NCBI GenBank assembly: GCA_002440665.1
Contig: DJUX01000049.1
Coordinates: 1-64,000 of the forward strand
Direction: 5' to 3'
Length of the DNA: 64,000 nucleotides
DNA from: Dechloromonas sp. UBA6271
Lineage (GTDB): Bacteria; Pseudomonadota; Gammaproteobacteria; Burkholderiales; Rhodocyclaceae
In this document: piece after piece, positions 15,103-26,725 of the stretch
Numbering within the stretch: the first letter of the stretch is position 1
Layout of the letters: the number at the start of each line of letters is the position of its first letter
Notes under the pieces: generated by a model
Seen by the model: only the letters and a program-made list of their open reading frames with translations
What the model was told of the DNA's origin: nothing
The model's database searches: none
Made by a program: the position numbers and the translations under genes

Positions 15103-15404
15103 TCAGCGCAGCTTGGGGTTCAGCGAACCCCGGTTGTAGTCCTTGTCGCCCGGCATCACTGTACGGCCGACGCCGAACAGGCCGCCCTGGGCTCCTTCGG
15201 GACGCGTCTGGTTTTCCGGGTACTTGGCCGCCGTCTGCTGCGCCGCAGCCGCCTTGGCGGCATCGACATACTCCCAGCGGCCGTTGGGGAAAAGTCGCAC
15301 TTTTTCGCCGTTGACCGTAACTGCCTCGACCGGCGTGCGATCGAGCTCTGCGGCCACGACACCTGCAGCCGCCAGCCCCAGCAGCGCACCGATCAGCATC
15401 GTCC

Positions 15405-15408
<4 letters not shown>
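15103..15408 (-). CDS. Small exported hypothetical protein
   Basis: About 101 residues. A signal peptide (MLIGALLGLAAAGVVAAELD) is followed by TVNGEKVRLFPNGRWEYVDA, a short β-type segment seen in several small periplasmic proteins, and a charged Ala-rich tail. Two starts are possible: GTG at 15408, overlapping the alaS stop by GTGA and with a GAGGG site at suitable distance, or ATG at 15399. The first is preferred on ribosome-site grounds. Function unknown. It sits between alaS and the NUDIX gene. Confidence 0.65.
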
Positions 15409-18020
<2,612 letters not shown>

Positions 18021-18103
18021 GAGCTGGCGGCCCTTGCGGCGTGGGAATGCGAAACCTCGGATTTTAAGAGAAAAAGCGTCCAGCTTCGCAGCCGCCGGCC
18101 CCG

Positions 18104-18811
18104 CTAATGCGCAAAAAGATCGAGGCGGTCGGTAAACAAGGCGCTGACGCCGCGTGCGAAAAGCATTTTTGCCTGTTTTTCGCTGTTGACCGTGTAGCAC
18201 AGCACCGGAATGTCATGCGCCCTTGCTTCGGCCAGCACCACGTCGTCGAGCAGGTCGGCGTCGCAATGCAGCGCGACGGCCCGCAAGCGTCGCAGTTCCG
18301 TCCGCCAGTCGGCCGGCGGTTTTTCGAACAGTACGCCGCGGCGGACCTCCGGCGCCAGATCGCGGGCCACTTCGAGCGCGGCCAGGGAAAACGAGGAAAT
18401 CAGCGGCGGCACTTCCGCCCCGCGCCACAGGTCGGCAGTCATGCGAGCGACGACCTCGGCCGTCGCCACCTCATGGCCGCTCGCCGGCTTGATCTCGACA
18501 TTGGCCAGCAGGCCCAGTTCGCGACAGAGCGCCGCAGCTTCGGCGAAGCGGGGAATGCGCTCGCCGCCACCGGCATCGAGCGCGAAGAGAACGGCATCGG
18601 AGGTTTCGCAGACCTTGCCGCTACCGTTGGTCGTGCGTTCCAGCGTTTCGTCGTGAATGAGGAGCGGCGTGCCGTCGGCCGAGAGCATCACGTCGAATTC
18701 GACCGCCCTGTAGCTGAGACTGGCCGCCAGGCGAATGCCGGCCAGAGTATTTTCCGGCGCCAGTTTCCCGCCACCGCGATGGGCAATCCAGCGCGGCAGC
18801 GAGATCGACAT
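18104..18811 (-). CDS. ugpQ: Glycerophosphodiester phosphodiesterase (UgpQ type)
   Basis: The 235-residue product begins MSISLPRWIAHRGGGKLAPE and has the GDPD catalytic elements HRGG and PENT (residues 11-21), VEFDVMLSADGTPLLIHDET (catalytic Glu/Asp and His) and ANVEIKP. It lacks a signal peptide, as for cytosolic UgpQ. It hydrolyses glycerophosphodiesters to glycerol-3-phosphate and an alcohol. Its ATG overlaps the ugpB stop by one base (TGATG). The absence of ugpA, E and C from this pair is unusual. Confidence 0.9.
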   Translation of the reverse strand: MSISLPRWIAHRGGGKLAPENTLAGIRLAASLSYRAVEFDVMLSADGTPLLIHDETLERTTNGSGKVCETSDAVLFALDAGGGERIPRFAEAAALCRELGLLANVEIKPASGHEVATAEVVARMTADLWRGAEVPPLISSFSLAALEVARDLAPEVRRGVLFEKPPADWRTELRRLRAVALHCDADLLDDVVLAEARAHDIPVLCYTVNSEKQAKMLFARGVSALFTDRLDLFAH

Positions 18812-20112
18812 CAGAAGGGTTGTCCCTTCTTCAGCGCCGGCTTGGCGTTGAGTACCGCATTACCGCGCGTGACCGCCTTGTCCAGCGCCGCCTTGGACGG
18901 CTCCTTGTCGGTCCACGCCAACTGGAGTTCTTCGTCGGCAATGACGCGCACTGCATCGACGTCGGAAACATGGGTGACCGGCTTGGCACTGGTGCCTTTC
19001 AGGGAGGCATAGGCCACCTGCAGCGTCTGGTCGCCGTCCTGCAGGAGCTTGCTGCGTGCCGCCGCGCGGGCAGCCGTCGTCAGCGGCAGGCCGCCGTAGC
19101 TGCGCACCAGTTCGATCTGGATCTCGGGCGACATCAGGAAGGAAACGAACTTCGCGGCCTGTTTGTATTCGGCGGCCGAGCGGCCGGCGCCGACCCACAG
19201 CGAGGCACCATCGGCCAGCGAGGGCTGGCGGCCACCATAGACGTCATCGTGGAAAGGCATCGGCGCGACGCCCAGTTCGACACCCTTGGCATCGCGGAAA
19301 TCGATATGTTCGCGAGAATCGGTGGTGATCATCGCGCATTCGCCGGCGTGGAATTTCTTGCTGGCTTCGTCGCTGCGACCGAACAACTTGAAGTAATTGG
19401 CTTTGGTCCACGTCGACATCATCGCGACATGCTTGACCTGCGGCAGGCCGTTGAAGGCCAGCACCCCCTTGTCGGTCGTTGCCGGCAGGCCGGAAACGGC
19501 GCTGACGTTATCCACATGCACCCAGACTGGCCACGCCGTCGTGTATGGGCAGGCATAACCGGCTTCCTGCAGCTTGTCGAGCATGCCCTGCATCTCGAAC
19601 CAGGTTTTCGGCGGCTGATCCGGGTTCAGCCTGGCCTTGCGGAAGGCGTTCTTGTTGTAGAACAGGACCGGCGTGGAATAAAGAACCGGCAGGGCGACCA
19701 GGCGGCCCTTGGCGTCGACGACGTTGGCTTTCAGGTCGCTGGAGAGACCGTCGGTGTCGAGCTTGACACCGGCCTTCGCCATCATTTCATGTAGCGGGAC
19801 GAAATACTTGGCCTGACTCAGCACTTCGCTCATCTCGTAGCGGCGAACCAGGTTCAGTCCGGCCGGCCGTTCGCCCTTCTCAAGGCGCGAAAGCTTGAGG
19901 TTGCCGCCGTTCTCCTTGTTGAAGCGATCGACGACCGCCTGCAATGCCTTCTCCCCTTCCGGGCCGAGATTGTGGGCCAGTTCGAATTCGGCGGAGGCGG
20001 CTACCGGGGCGGCCTCCTGCTTGGGCGCCGGTTTGGCGGGCTTGGCGGCAAGGGCGGGGAAAGCCAGCGCCAAGCCAACGACAATCGCCAGGGGACGGAG
20101 GGAATGCGACAT
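18811..20112 (-). CDS. ugpB: UgpB-like extracellular solute-binding protein
   Basis: A 433-residue periplasmic binding protein. The signal peptide (MSHSLRPLAIVVGLALAFPA, cleavage near ALAA) is followed by a Lys/Pro/Ala linker (KPAKPAPKQEAAPVAA) and the family-1 binding fold. LVALPVLYSTPVLFYNKNAF (about residues 140-159) is the classic ABC sugar-binding segment and GECAMITTDSR the hinge region. It resembles UgpB for glycerol-3-phosphate and its diesters, which fits the adjoining ugpQ. However, the permease and ATPase genes of a UgpBAEC system are not next to it. The N-terminal linker is longer than in E. coli UgpB. Confidence 0.85.
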   Translation of the reverse strand: MSHSLRPLAIVVGLALAFPALAAKPAKPAPKQEAAPVAASAEFELAHNLGPEGEKALQAVVDRFNKENGGNLKLSRLEKGERPAGLNLVRRYEMSEVLSQAKYFVPLHEMMAKAGVKLDTDGLSSDLKANVVDAKGRLVALPVLYSTPVLFYNKNAFRKARLNPDQPPKTWFEMQGMLDKLQEAGYACPYTTAWPVWVHVDNVSAVSGLPATTDKGVLAFNGLPQVKHVAMMSTWTKANYFKLFGRSDEASKKFHAGECAMITTDSREHIDFRDAKGVELGVAPMPFHDDVYGGRQPSLADGASLWVGAGRSAAEYKQAAKFVSFLMSPEIQIELVRSYGGLPLTTAARAAARSKLLQDGDQTLQVAYASLKGTSAKPVTHVSDVDAVRVIADEELQLAWTDKEPSKAALDKAVTRGNAVLNAKPALKKGQPF

Positions 20113-20237
20113 AGGTACTCCAGTGGACGTAAAGCGTTGATTATAACGCCCGCTTCAGGATGTTGCGTCAGGTGTCAACGGCTTCGTCTTTTCCCTCCGC
20201 AAACAATGCGCGACGACGATCTCGCTTCCTGGGTATT

Positions 20238-20261
20238 TACATACATGCATGGATGTATGTA
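20238..20261. promoter_or_regulatory. AcrR/TtgR-type palindromic operator upstream of the efflux operon
   Basis: A 24-base near-perfect palindrome: TACATACAT at 20238-20246 mirrored by ATGTATGTA at 20253-20261, with flanking T/A symmetry. The arms are the same as those of the known E. coli AcrR site (TACATACAT...ATGTATGTA). It lies 71 bases before the adaptor-gene ATG, where a repressor would overlap the promoter. The TetR gene at the far end of the operon is the likely ligand-responsive partner. Confidence 0.8.
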
Positions 20262-20331
20262 AAATTCGGCCATCTTGAAATCCGATGGCCCGCCGGCCGC
20301 ACTCGATCGACACTTCCCCCCGGAGCCCGAC

Positions 20332-21474
20332 ATGCCCAACCCCAACGCTCTCCCGCGCCGTTTCGCGAAACCCCTGCTGCTCGCCGTACTCGTCAGCGCC
20401 ACACTGACCCTGGCTGCCTGTTCGAAGTCGGAAGCACCGCCCAAGACCGGCGGCGCCATGCCGGTCACCGTGCTGGAAATGCAGCCGCGCAGCGTCCCGA
20501 ACGCGGTGGAAATCGTCGCCCAGACCGAGGGCGCCAAGGAAACCGAAGTGCGCGCCCGCGTCGGCGGCATCCTGATGAAACAGCTGTACCAAGAAGGGAT
20601 GCCGGTCAAGGCCGGCCAGCCGCTGTTCCAGATCGACCGCGCACCGTATGAAATTGCCCACGCCGAGGCCAAGGCCAAGGCCGATCAGGCGACGCGGGAA
20701 CTGGCGCGGCTGAAGAAGCTGGTCGACATCCAGGGCGTCAGCCGCAAGGAATACGACGATGCGATCAGCGCCAACGAACTGGCCCAGGCAGCCCTGCGCC
20801 AGGCACAACTCAACCTGTCATGGACCACCATCACGGCGCCGGTAGACGGGGTTTCCGGGCGCGCCGCCAAGTCGGTGGGCAATCTGGTCACGGTAGGCTC
20901 GGACAGCCTGCTGACCTCGGTCTACCAGAACGACCCGATGTGGGTCCGCTTCAGCATCTCGACCAACGAGGCAACGCGCCTGCCGGGCGGGCGACTGACG
21001 CCTGACGTCGTCACCGGGGTCGAACTGGTGTTGCCCGACGGCAGCGTGTTCCCCGTCAAAGGCAAGCTGAATTTCCTGGCCAGCACCATCGACCCGACGC
21101 TCGGCACACGCCAGTTGCGGGCGGAATTCAAGAACACCGAAGGCCGCCTGCTGCCCGGCCAGTTCGTGCGCATCCGCCTGCTCGCCGGCGAACAGGGCGG
21201 CATCTTCCTGGTTCCGCAGAGCGCGGTGATCCAGAGCGAGCAGGGCAATCTGGTGATGACCGCCGATGCCGAGAACAAGGTGGCGCCGCGCCCGGTCCAG
21301 ACCGGCGAATGGTTCGGCAAGGACTGGATCGTCCTCGACGGCCTCAAGGCCGGCGACAAGGTGATCGTCGACAACCTGATGAAGCTCAAGCCGGGCGCCC
21401 CGGTCGATCCGCATCCGCCGGCACCGCCGGCCGGCGCCCCGGCAGCCGATGCGGCGAAGCCGGTACAGAAGTAA
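20332..21474 (+). CDS. RND efflux periplasmic adaptor (MexA/AcrA type)
   Basis: The 380-residue membrane-fusion protein begins MPNPNALPRRFAKPLLLAVL and has a lipoprotein signal ending in the lipobox LAAC (about residue 37). The start at 20332 is chosen for its GGAG site and because the signal peptide begins there; the frame is open 19 codons further upstream. The order of domains is β-barrel/lipoyl (VRARVGGILMKQLYQEGMPV), an α-hairpin (AHAEAKAKADQATRELARLK...), the second lipoyl half (TTITAPVDGVSGRAAKSVGN) and the membrane-proximal domain. A Pro/Ala-rich tail ends the protein. It links the inner-membrane pump to the outer-membrane channel. Confidence 0.95.
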   Translation: MPNPNALPRRFAKPLLLAVLVSATLTLAACSKSEAPPKTGGAMPVTVLEMQPRSVPNAVEIVAQTEGAKETEVRARVGGILMKQLYQEGMPVKAGQPLFQIDRAPYEIAHAEAKAKADQATRELARLKKLVDIQGVSRKEYDDAISANELAQAALRQAQLNLSWTTITAPVDGVSGRAAKSVGNLVTVGSDSLLTSVYQNDPMWVRFSISTNEATRLPGGRLTPDVVTGVELVLPDGSVFPVKGKLNFLASTIDPTLGTRQLRAEFKNTEGRLLPGQFVRIRLLAGEQGGIFLVPQSAVIQSEQGNLVMTADAENKVAPRPVQTGEWFGKDWIVLDGLKAGDKVIVDNLMKLKPGAPVDPHPPAPPAGAPAADAAKPVQK

Positions 21475-21483
21475 GGAGCGGCC

Positions 21484-24400
21484 ATGTCGAAATTCTTCAT
21501 CAACCGGCCGATCTTCGCCTCGGTCGTCTCCATCATCATCGTCATCGCCGGGCTGGTCGCCTCGCAGGTGCTGCCGATCGCGCAGTATCCGCAGATCGCC
21601 CCGCCGACGGTGATGATCACCGCCACCTATCCCGGCGCCTCGGCCGAAACGCTGGCGCGCACGGTCGCCGCGCCGATCGAGGAACAGCTGAACGGGGTCG
21701 AGAACCTCTCGTACTTCACCTCGTCGGCATCGGCCAACGGCACGGTCAGCATCACCGCGACCTTCGAGGTCGGGACCAACGTCGACATCGCCTCGGTCAA
21801 CGTCAATAACCGGGTCAAGGCCGCCGAGCCGCGCTTGCCGGAAGAAGTCCGGCGCAACGGCGTGATCGTCCAGAAGCGCTCGAACGACATCCTGCAGGTC
21901 GTCGCGCTCGACTCCGAAAAGGGCAAGTTCAACACGCTGTTCCTGTCCAACTACGCCAGCCTCAACATCGTCGACGAGCTGAAGCGGGTCAAGGGTGTCG
22001 GCGATGTCACCATCTTCGGTGCCCAGGATTACTCGATGCGCGTCTGGCTGCAGCCGGACCGCATGGCCCAGCTCGGCCTGACGACCAGCGATGTGGCCAA
22101 CGCCATCAGGATCCAGAACGCCCAGAACGCGGCCGGCAAGATCGGCCAGGAGCCGGCGCCGAGCGACCAGCAGCTGGTCTATACGGTGACCGCCAAGGGC
22201 CGCCTGCTGACCCCCGAGGAGTTCGGCAACATCGTCATCCGCGCCAGCGGCCCGGGCGGCGTGCTGCGCCTGAAGGACATCGCGCGCATCGAACTCGGCG
22301 CCTACAGCTACGACCAGCAGGTCACGCTCGACGGCCAGCCGACCATCGCCATGGGCGTCTTCCTGCAAACCGGCGCCAACGCGCTGGAAGTGGCCGAGAA
22401 TGTGCGCGGCAGGATGGACGAGCTGAAGAAGAAATTCCCGGAAGGGATGGGCTACGTCATCCCCTTCGACACCACTCGCTTCGTCTCGGCCTCGATCAAC
22501 GAGGTCGTCAAGACCCTGGTCGAGGCCATGCTGCTGGTCCTCGCCGTCGTCTACATCTTCCTGCAGAACTGGCGGGCGACACTGATCCCGATGATCGCCG
22601 TGCCGATCTCGCTGATCGGCACCTTTGCCGGCCTCTGGCTGTTCGGCTTCTCGATCAACACGCTGACCCTGTTCGCGATGGTGCTGGCGATCGGCATCGT
22701 CGTCGACGACGCCATCGTCGTGCTGGAAAACGTCGAACGCCTGATGTCCGAGGAAAAGCTGCCGCCGCGTCAGGCCGCGATCAAGGGCATGAAGGAAGTC
22801 CAGGGCGCGGTCATCGCCACCACCCTGGTGCTGGTCGCGGTCTTCGTGCCGGTCGCCTTCCTCGGCGGCATCGCCGGCCAGTTGTACAAGCAGTTCGCCG
22901 TCACCGTTGCGGTTTCGGTGGCGATTTCCAGTGTCGTCGCACTGACCATGACGCCGGCTCTGTGCGCCCTGCTGCTCAAGGTGCAGCATGGCGAGAACAA
23001 GTTCTTCGCGCCCTTCAACCGCCTGTTCGAGCGGCTCACCAGTTCCTATATCGGCGTCGTCAGGCTGACGCTCAAGCACAGCATCGTCGTCGCCCTGCTG
23101 TTCGCCCTCGTCATCGGCTCGATCGTCGCATTCTTCCGCATCATCCCCGGCAGTTTCGTGCCGGCCGAGGACCAGGGCTACCTGATTTCGGCGCTGATGC
23201 TGCCGGACGGCGCGACGCTCAAGCGCACCGCGACCACCGGCGAGAAGATGCGCCAGATGGTCGCCGCCGACCCGGCGGTCAAGCACACCTTCGTCGTTTC
23301 CGGTTTTGACCTAATCGGCGGCGGCAACAAGCCCAACGCCGGCACCATGTTCATCCCGCTGCACGACTGGAGCGAGCGCGAAGCCAAGGCGCAGGACCTG
23401 GCCGGCAAGTTCATGGGCTTCGGCATGATGCAGCCGGACGGTCTCGGCCTCGTCTTCAATCCGCCGCCCATCATGGGCCTCGGCACCGCCGGCGGCTTCG
23501 AGGTCTACGTGCAGAACCGCGTCGACGGCGATGCCCGCAAGCTCGCCGAGGTCGTCCAGAACTTCATGGCCGAACTGCAGAAGCACCCGGAATTCACCCG
23601 CGTCTCGACCTTCTTCCGCCCGACTGTGCCGCAGCTCTTCGTCGAGGTCGACGAGCCGAAGGCGCTGGCGCTCGGCATCCCGCTCGACTCGGTCTACTCG
23701 ACGCTGCAAAGCACAATGGGCGCGCTCTACGTCAATGACTTCAACAAGGCCGGCCGCGTCTATCGCGTCCAGCTACAGGCCGAAGCGGACTACCGCATGA
23801 AGCCGGAGGACATCGGCAAGGTCTACGTGCGCAGCGCAACCAGCAACGCGATGATCCCGCTGTCCGCCATCTCGTCGGTCAAGCGCGTCGTCGGCCCGGA
23901 ACAGGTCGAGCGCTTCAACGGCTTCGTCGCCGCCAAGGTGATGGGCGACAGCAAGGCCGGCGTCAGCTCGGGCGATGCGATCAAGATTGTCGAGGAAGTC
24001 GCCGCCGCGACGCTGCCCAGCGGCTATGAAATTTCGTGGACCGGCCAGGCCTTCCAGGAAAAACGTTCCGCCGGCTCGTCGTTCCAGGCCTTCGCCTTCG
24101 CCATCATCATGGTCTTCCTGATCCTCGCCGCGCAGTACGAAAAATGGTCGCTGCCGCTGGCCGTCGTCATGGCCGTGCCCTTCGCGCTGATCGGCGCGCT
24201 GACGGCGATCTGGGTGCGCGGCATGCCCAACGACATCTACTTCCAGATCGGCCTCGTCGTGCTCATCGGCCTGGCGTCGAAGAACGCCATCCTGATCGTC
24301 GAGTTCGCCGCCCAGAAGTACGCCGAGGGCAAAAGTGTCGTCGATGCCGCGCTCGAAGGTGCCCGCCTGCGCTTCCGGCCGATCATCATGACCTCGCTCG

Positions 24401-24609
24401 CCTTCGTGCTCGGCGTCTTCCCGCTGGTCAAGGCCACCGGTGCCGGCGCCGCCGCCCGCCAGTCGATGGGCACCGGCGTCTTCGGCGGCATGCTCGCCGC
24501 CACCTTCATCGCCACCCTCTTCATCCCACTCTTCTTCAAGTGGCTCGAACGCGGCGAGCAGAAGATGCCCGCCGGCGACGAACACGCCGACCAGACGGAG
24601 GAAAACTGA
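21484..24609 (+). CDS. RND multidrug efflux pump (AcrB/MexB, HAE1 family)
   Basis: A 1041-residue inner-membrane pump of full family length, starting MSKFFINRPIFASVVSIIIV. The proton-relay Asp pair is visible in TM4 (ILAIGIVVDDAIVVLENVER, about residues 400-420) and the relay Lys region in TM10 (LVVLIGLASKNAILIVEFAA). It has two large periplasmic porter/docking loops and 12 helices in the usual places. The pump exchanges protons for hydrophobic drugs or detergents. It starts 9 bases after the adaptor stop and ends just before the outer-membrane factor, forming the tripartite operon. Confidence 0.96.
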   Translation: MSKFFINRPIFASVVSIIIVIAGLVASQVLPIAQYPQIAPPTVMITATYPGASAETLARTVAAPIEEQLNGVENLSYFTSSASANGTVSITATFEVGTNVDIASVNVNNRVKAAEPRLPEEVRRNGVIVQKRSNDILQVVALDSEKGKFNTLFLSNYASLNIVDELKRVKGVGDVTIFGAQDYSMRVWLQPDRMAQLGLTTSDVANAIRIQNAQNAAGKIGQEPAPSDQQLVYTVTAKGRLLTPEEFGNIVIRASGPGGVLRLKDIARIELGAYSYDQQVTLDGQPTIAMGVFLQTGANALEVAENVRGRMDELKKKFPEGMGYVIPFDTTRFVSASINEVVKTLVEAMLLVLAVVYIFLQNWRATLIPMIAVPISLIGTFAGLWLFGFSINTLTLFAMVLAIGIVVDDAIVVLENVERLMSEEKLPPRQAAIKGMKEVQGAVIATTLVLVAVFVPVAFLGGIAGQLYKQFAVTVAVSVAISSVVALTMTPALCALLLKVQHGENKFFAPFNRLFERLTSSYIGVVRLTLKHSIVVALLFALVIGSIVAFFRIIPGSFVPAEDQGYLISALMLPDGATLKRTATTGEKMRQMVAADPAVKHTFVVSGFDLIGGGNKPNAGTMFIPLHDWSEREAKAQDLAGKFMGFGMMQPDGLGLVFNPPPIMGLGTAGGFEVYVQNRVDGDARKLAEVVQNFMAELQKHPEFTRVSTFFRPTVPQLFVEVDEPKALALGIPLDSVYSTLQSTMGALYVNDFNKAGRVYRVQLQAEADYRMKPEDIGKVYVRSATSNAMIPLSAISSVKRVVGPEQVERFNGFVAAKVMGDSKAGVSSGDAIKIVEEVAAATLPSGYEISWTGQAFQEKRSAGSSFQAFAFAIIMVFLILAAQYEKWSLPLAVVMAVPFALIGALTAIWVRGMPNDIYFQIGLVVLIGLASKNAILIVEFAAQKYAEGKSVVDAALEGARLRFRPIIMTSLAFVLGVFPLVKATGAGAAARQSMGTGVFGGMLAATFIATLFIPLFFKWLERGEQKMPAGDEHADQTEEN

Positions 24610-24610
24610 A

Positions 24611-26038
24611 ATGCCCGCCCGTAACAAGCCCTCCATGAAAATCGGCCTTTTTTCGGTGTTGACCGCAACCGCCCTGCTCGCAGGCTGCGCCGTCGGCCCC
24701 GACTACCAGCGCCCCGATTCGACCCTGCCGGATCAGTACAGCCAGGCCGAGGCGCTGGTCGCCGCCCGCGCCGAGGCGCCGGTCAATCCCGACTGGTGGA
24801 TGCTGTTCGGCGACGCCAGTCTGAACGCCCTCGTCGAGCAGGCGCTGGTCGCCAACCAGGACCTGCAGGCCGCCATCGCCCGCCTTGAAGCCGCCGACGC
24901 CTTTGCCCGCGAAGTCGGCGCTGCGTATTACCCGGCCATCGGCCTCGACGCCGCCACCAGTCGCCTGGGCACCAGCGGCGTGACCTACAACGGCCAGAAG
25001 ATGGGCGGCGCCATCTACAACAACCGCCGCGCCGCGCTCACGCTCAGCTACGAAATCGACCTCTGGGGCCGCATCCGCCGCCAGAACGAAGCCGCCGGGG
25101 CCGACGCGCTGGCCAGCCGCTTTGCCCGCGACAGCGTACGCCTGACTTTGATCGGCCAGGTCGCCAGCGAATACCTGGTGCTGCGCAGCCACGATGCCGA
25201 AGTGGCGGTCAGCCAAGAGACGGTCACCTCGCGCCAGGAGACGCTGCGCATCGTCCAGGCCCGGCTCGATGCCGGCTCGTCCTCGGCGCTCGAACTCGCC
25301 CAGGCGGAAAACTCCCTCGCCACCGCGCAGTCGCAACTGAGCCAGTTGAAACGCCTGCGCGCCCTTTCCGAAAGCCAGATCGCCCTGCTCACCGGCCAGC
25401 CCGGCCTGCGCATCCCGGCGAACCTGACCCCGCTGCCGCTGCCGCCGGTGCCGCCGGCCGGCCTGCCGTCGACCCTGCTCGAAGCCCGCCCCGACGTCCG
25501 CCAGGCCGAGGAAAAGCTGGTCGCCGCCAACGCCCGCATCGGCGTCGCCAAAGCCGCCTACTTCCCGGCCATCAGCCTGACCGGCACCTACGGCAGCGAA
25601 AGCATGGTGCTCTCCAACCTGTTCACCGGCCCCGCCGGCATCTGGTCGGCGGCGCTCGGCCTGAGCATGCCGATCTTCGACGCCGGCCGCACCGGCGCCC
25701 GCGTCGATCAGGCGAGCGCCGGCCAGAAGGAGATGCTGGCGAACTACCGCAAGACCATGCAGACAGCCTTCAAGGAGGTCAACGACGCCCTCGTCAGCCT
25801 GCGCGAACTGGCCGACGAAGAAACCGCCAACATAGCCCAGCTGGAGGCCGCGCGCCGTTCGCTGAAGCTGTCGCAGGCGCGCTACGAAGCCGGCTATTCG
25901 GGTTTCCTGGAAGTACTTGATGCACAACGCACGACAAACATTGCACAATTGACTTATCTGAACAGCCGCAAGAACCGGCTCGGCGCTGCCGTCGACCTGT
26001 TCAAGGCGCTTGGCGGCGGCTGGCGCGAAGACGCCTGA
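24611..26038 (+). CDS. Outer-membrane efflux lipoprotein (OprM/NodT family)
   Basis: The 475-residue product starts at ATG 24611 behind a GGAGG site and has a lipoprotein signal ending in LLAGC (about residue 28), followed by the typical AVGPDYQRPD. Two repeated TolC-like halves are visible (ALVANQDLQAAIARLEAADA; SYEIDLWGRIRRQNEAAGAD, and LEARPDVRQAEEKLVAANAR; ALGLSMPIFDAGRTGARVDQ), which build the 12-strand barrel and α-helical tunnel. It closes the tripartite pump. A dispersed-motif copy, TTTTTTCGGTGTTGACCGCA followed by ACC, lies in its signal-peptide codons at 24648-24670. Confidence 0.95.
   Translation: MPARNKPSMKIGLFSVLTATALLAGCAVGPDYQRPDSTLPDQYSQAEALVAARAEAPVNPDWWMLFGDASLNALVEQALVANQDLQAAIARLEAADAFAREVGAAYYPAIGLDAATSRLGTSGVTYNGQKMGGAIYNNRRAALTLSYEIDLWGRIRRQNEAAGADALASRFARDSVRLTLIGQVASEYLVLRSHDAEVAVSQETVTSRQETLRIVQARLDAGSSSALELAQAENSLATAQSQLSQLKRLRALSESQIALLTGQPGLRIPANLTPLPLPPVPPAGLPSTLLEARPDVRQAEEKLVAANARIGVAKAAYFPAISLTGTYGSESMVLSNLFTGPAGIWSAALGLSMPIFDAGRTGARVDQASAGQKEMLANYRKTMQTAFKEVNDALVSLRELADEETANIAQLEAARRSLKLSQARYEAGYSGFLEVLDAQRTTNIAQLTYLNSRKNRLGAAVDLFKALGGGWREDA
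24648..24670 (+). repeat. Dispersed motif copy in the efflux lipoprotein gene
   Basis: TTTTCGGTGTTGACCGCAAC matches the consensus with the two Y positions as T. It encodes part of the signal peptide. Confidence 0.65.
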
Positions 26039-26068
26039 ACGACGCCGGAAGTACTGGAGAGAAGACAA

Positions 26069-26707
26069 ATGGTCAGAAGAACCAAGGAAGATGCGCAGGA
26101 AACGCGCAACCGCATCCTTGACACCGCGGTCGACGTTTTCAGCCGGCAAGGCGTTGCGCAAACCTCGCTGAACGCCATCGCCAAAGAAGCCGGCGTCACG
26201 CGCGGGGCGATCTACTGGCATTTCGCCAACAAGGTCAGCATGTTCGACGCCATGATCGAGCGACTGGTCTGCCCGCTAATGATCAACGCCGAGGACCGCG
26301 ACGCCCGCCTTGAAGCCGACCCGCTCGGCTTCCTCCGCGCCTCCACCGACGAATTCATCGGCAAGATGCTGAACGACGCCAGCTTCCGCAGCGTCTTCGA
26401 AATCTTCTGGCACAAGTGCGAATACATCGGCGAAATGGCCACCCTGCGCGATTCGCATCTGGAAGAAGGCGAAAATCACATCGACATCATCCAGCGCGCC
26501 TTCGCGCTGGCCCAGGAAAAGGGCCAGATCGACCGCAACCTGACGCCTCACCAGGCGACCATCGGATTGATCGCCCTGCTCGACGGCCTGCTCTTCAACT
26601 GGACCAAGAAGCCCGAGATGTTTCCTCTGGCCAGCTACGCTCCGGGCATCCTTGACGCCTGGTTCAAGGGTCTCGGCGTCTGCCAGGGTTTGCCGGCACC
26701 CACCTGA
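26069..26707 (+). CDS. TetR-family repressor of the efflux operon (AcrR/TtgR type)
   Basis: A 212-residue regulator. The helix-turn-helix is at residues 10-55 (RNRILDTAVDVFSRQGVAQT, then SLNAIAKEAGVTRGAIYWHF), matching AcrR/TtgR/MexR-like repressors of RND pumps. The C-terminal part has the TetR_C_2 pattern (NHIDIIQRAFALAQEKGQID; IGLIALLDGLLFNWTKKPEM). It has a GGAGAGAAG ribosome site 30 bases after the outer-membrane factor gene, so it is probably the last gene of the efflux operon. By homology it binds the AcrR-like palindrome at 20238-20261 and is released by pump substrates. A regulator at the 3' end, rather than divergent, gives autoregulation with the pump. Confidence 0.88.
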   Translation: MVRRTKEDAQETRNRILDTAVDVFSRQGVAQTSLNAIAKEAGVTRGAIYWHFANKVSMFDAMIERLVCPLMINAEDRDARLEADPLGFLRASTDEFIGKMLNDASFRSVFEIFWHKCEYIGEMATLRDSHLEEGENHIDIIQRAFALAQEKGQIDRNLTPHQATIGLIALLDGLLFNWTKKPEMFPLASYAPGILDAWFKGLGVCQGLPAPT

Positions 26708-26725
26708 AGCAATGAATAACGCCCG

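Noticed and set aside
20818..23286. 822-codon minus-strand frame antisense to the RND pump genes
   Set aside because: Asp/Gly/His-rich composition typical of antisense frames in GC-rich DNA; the plus strand encodes a full pump.
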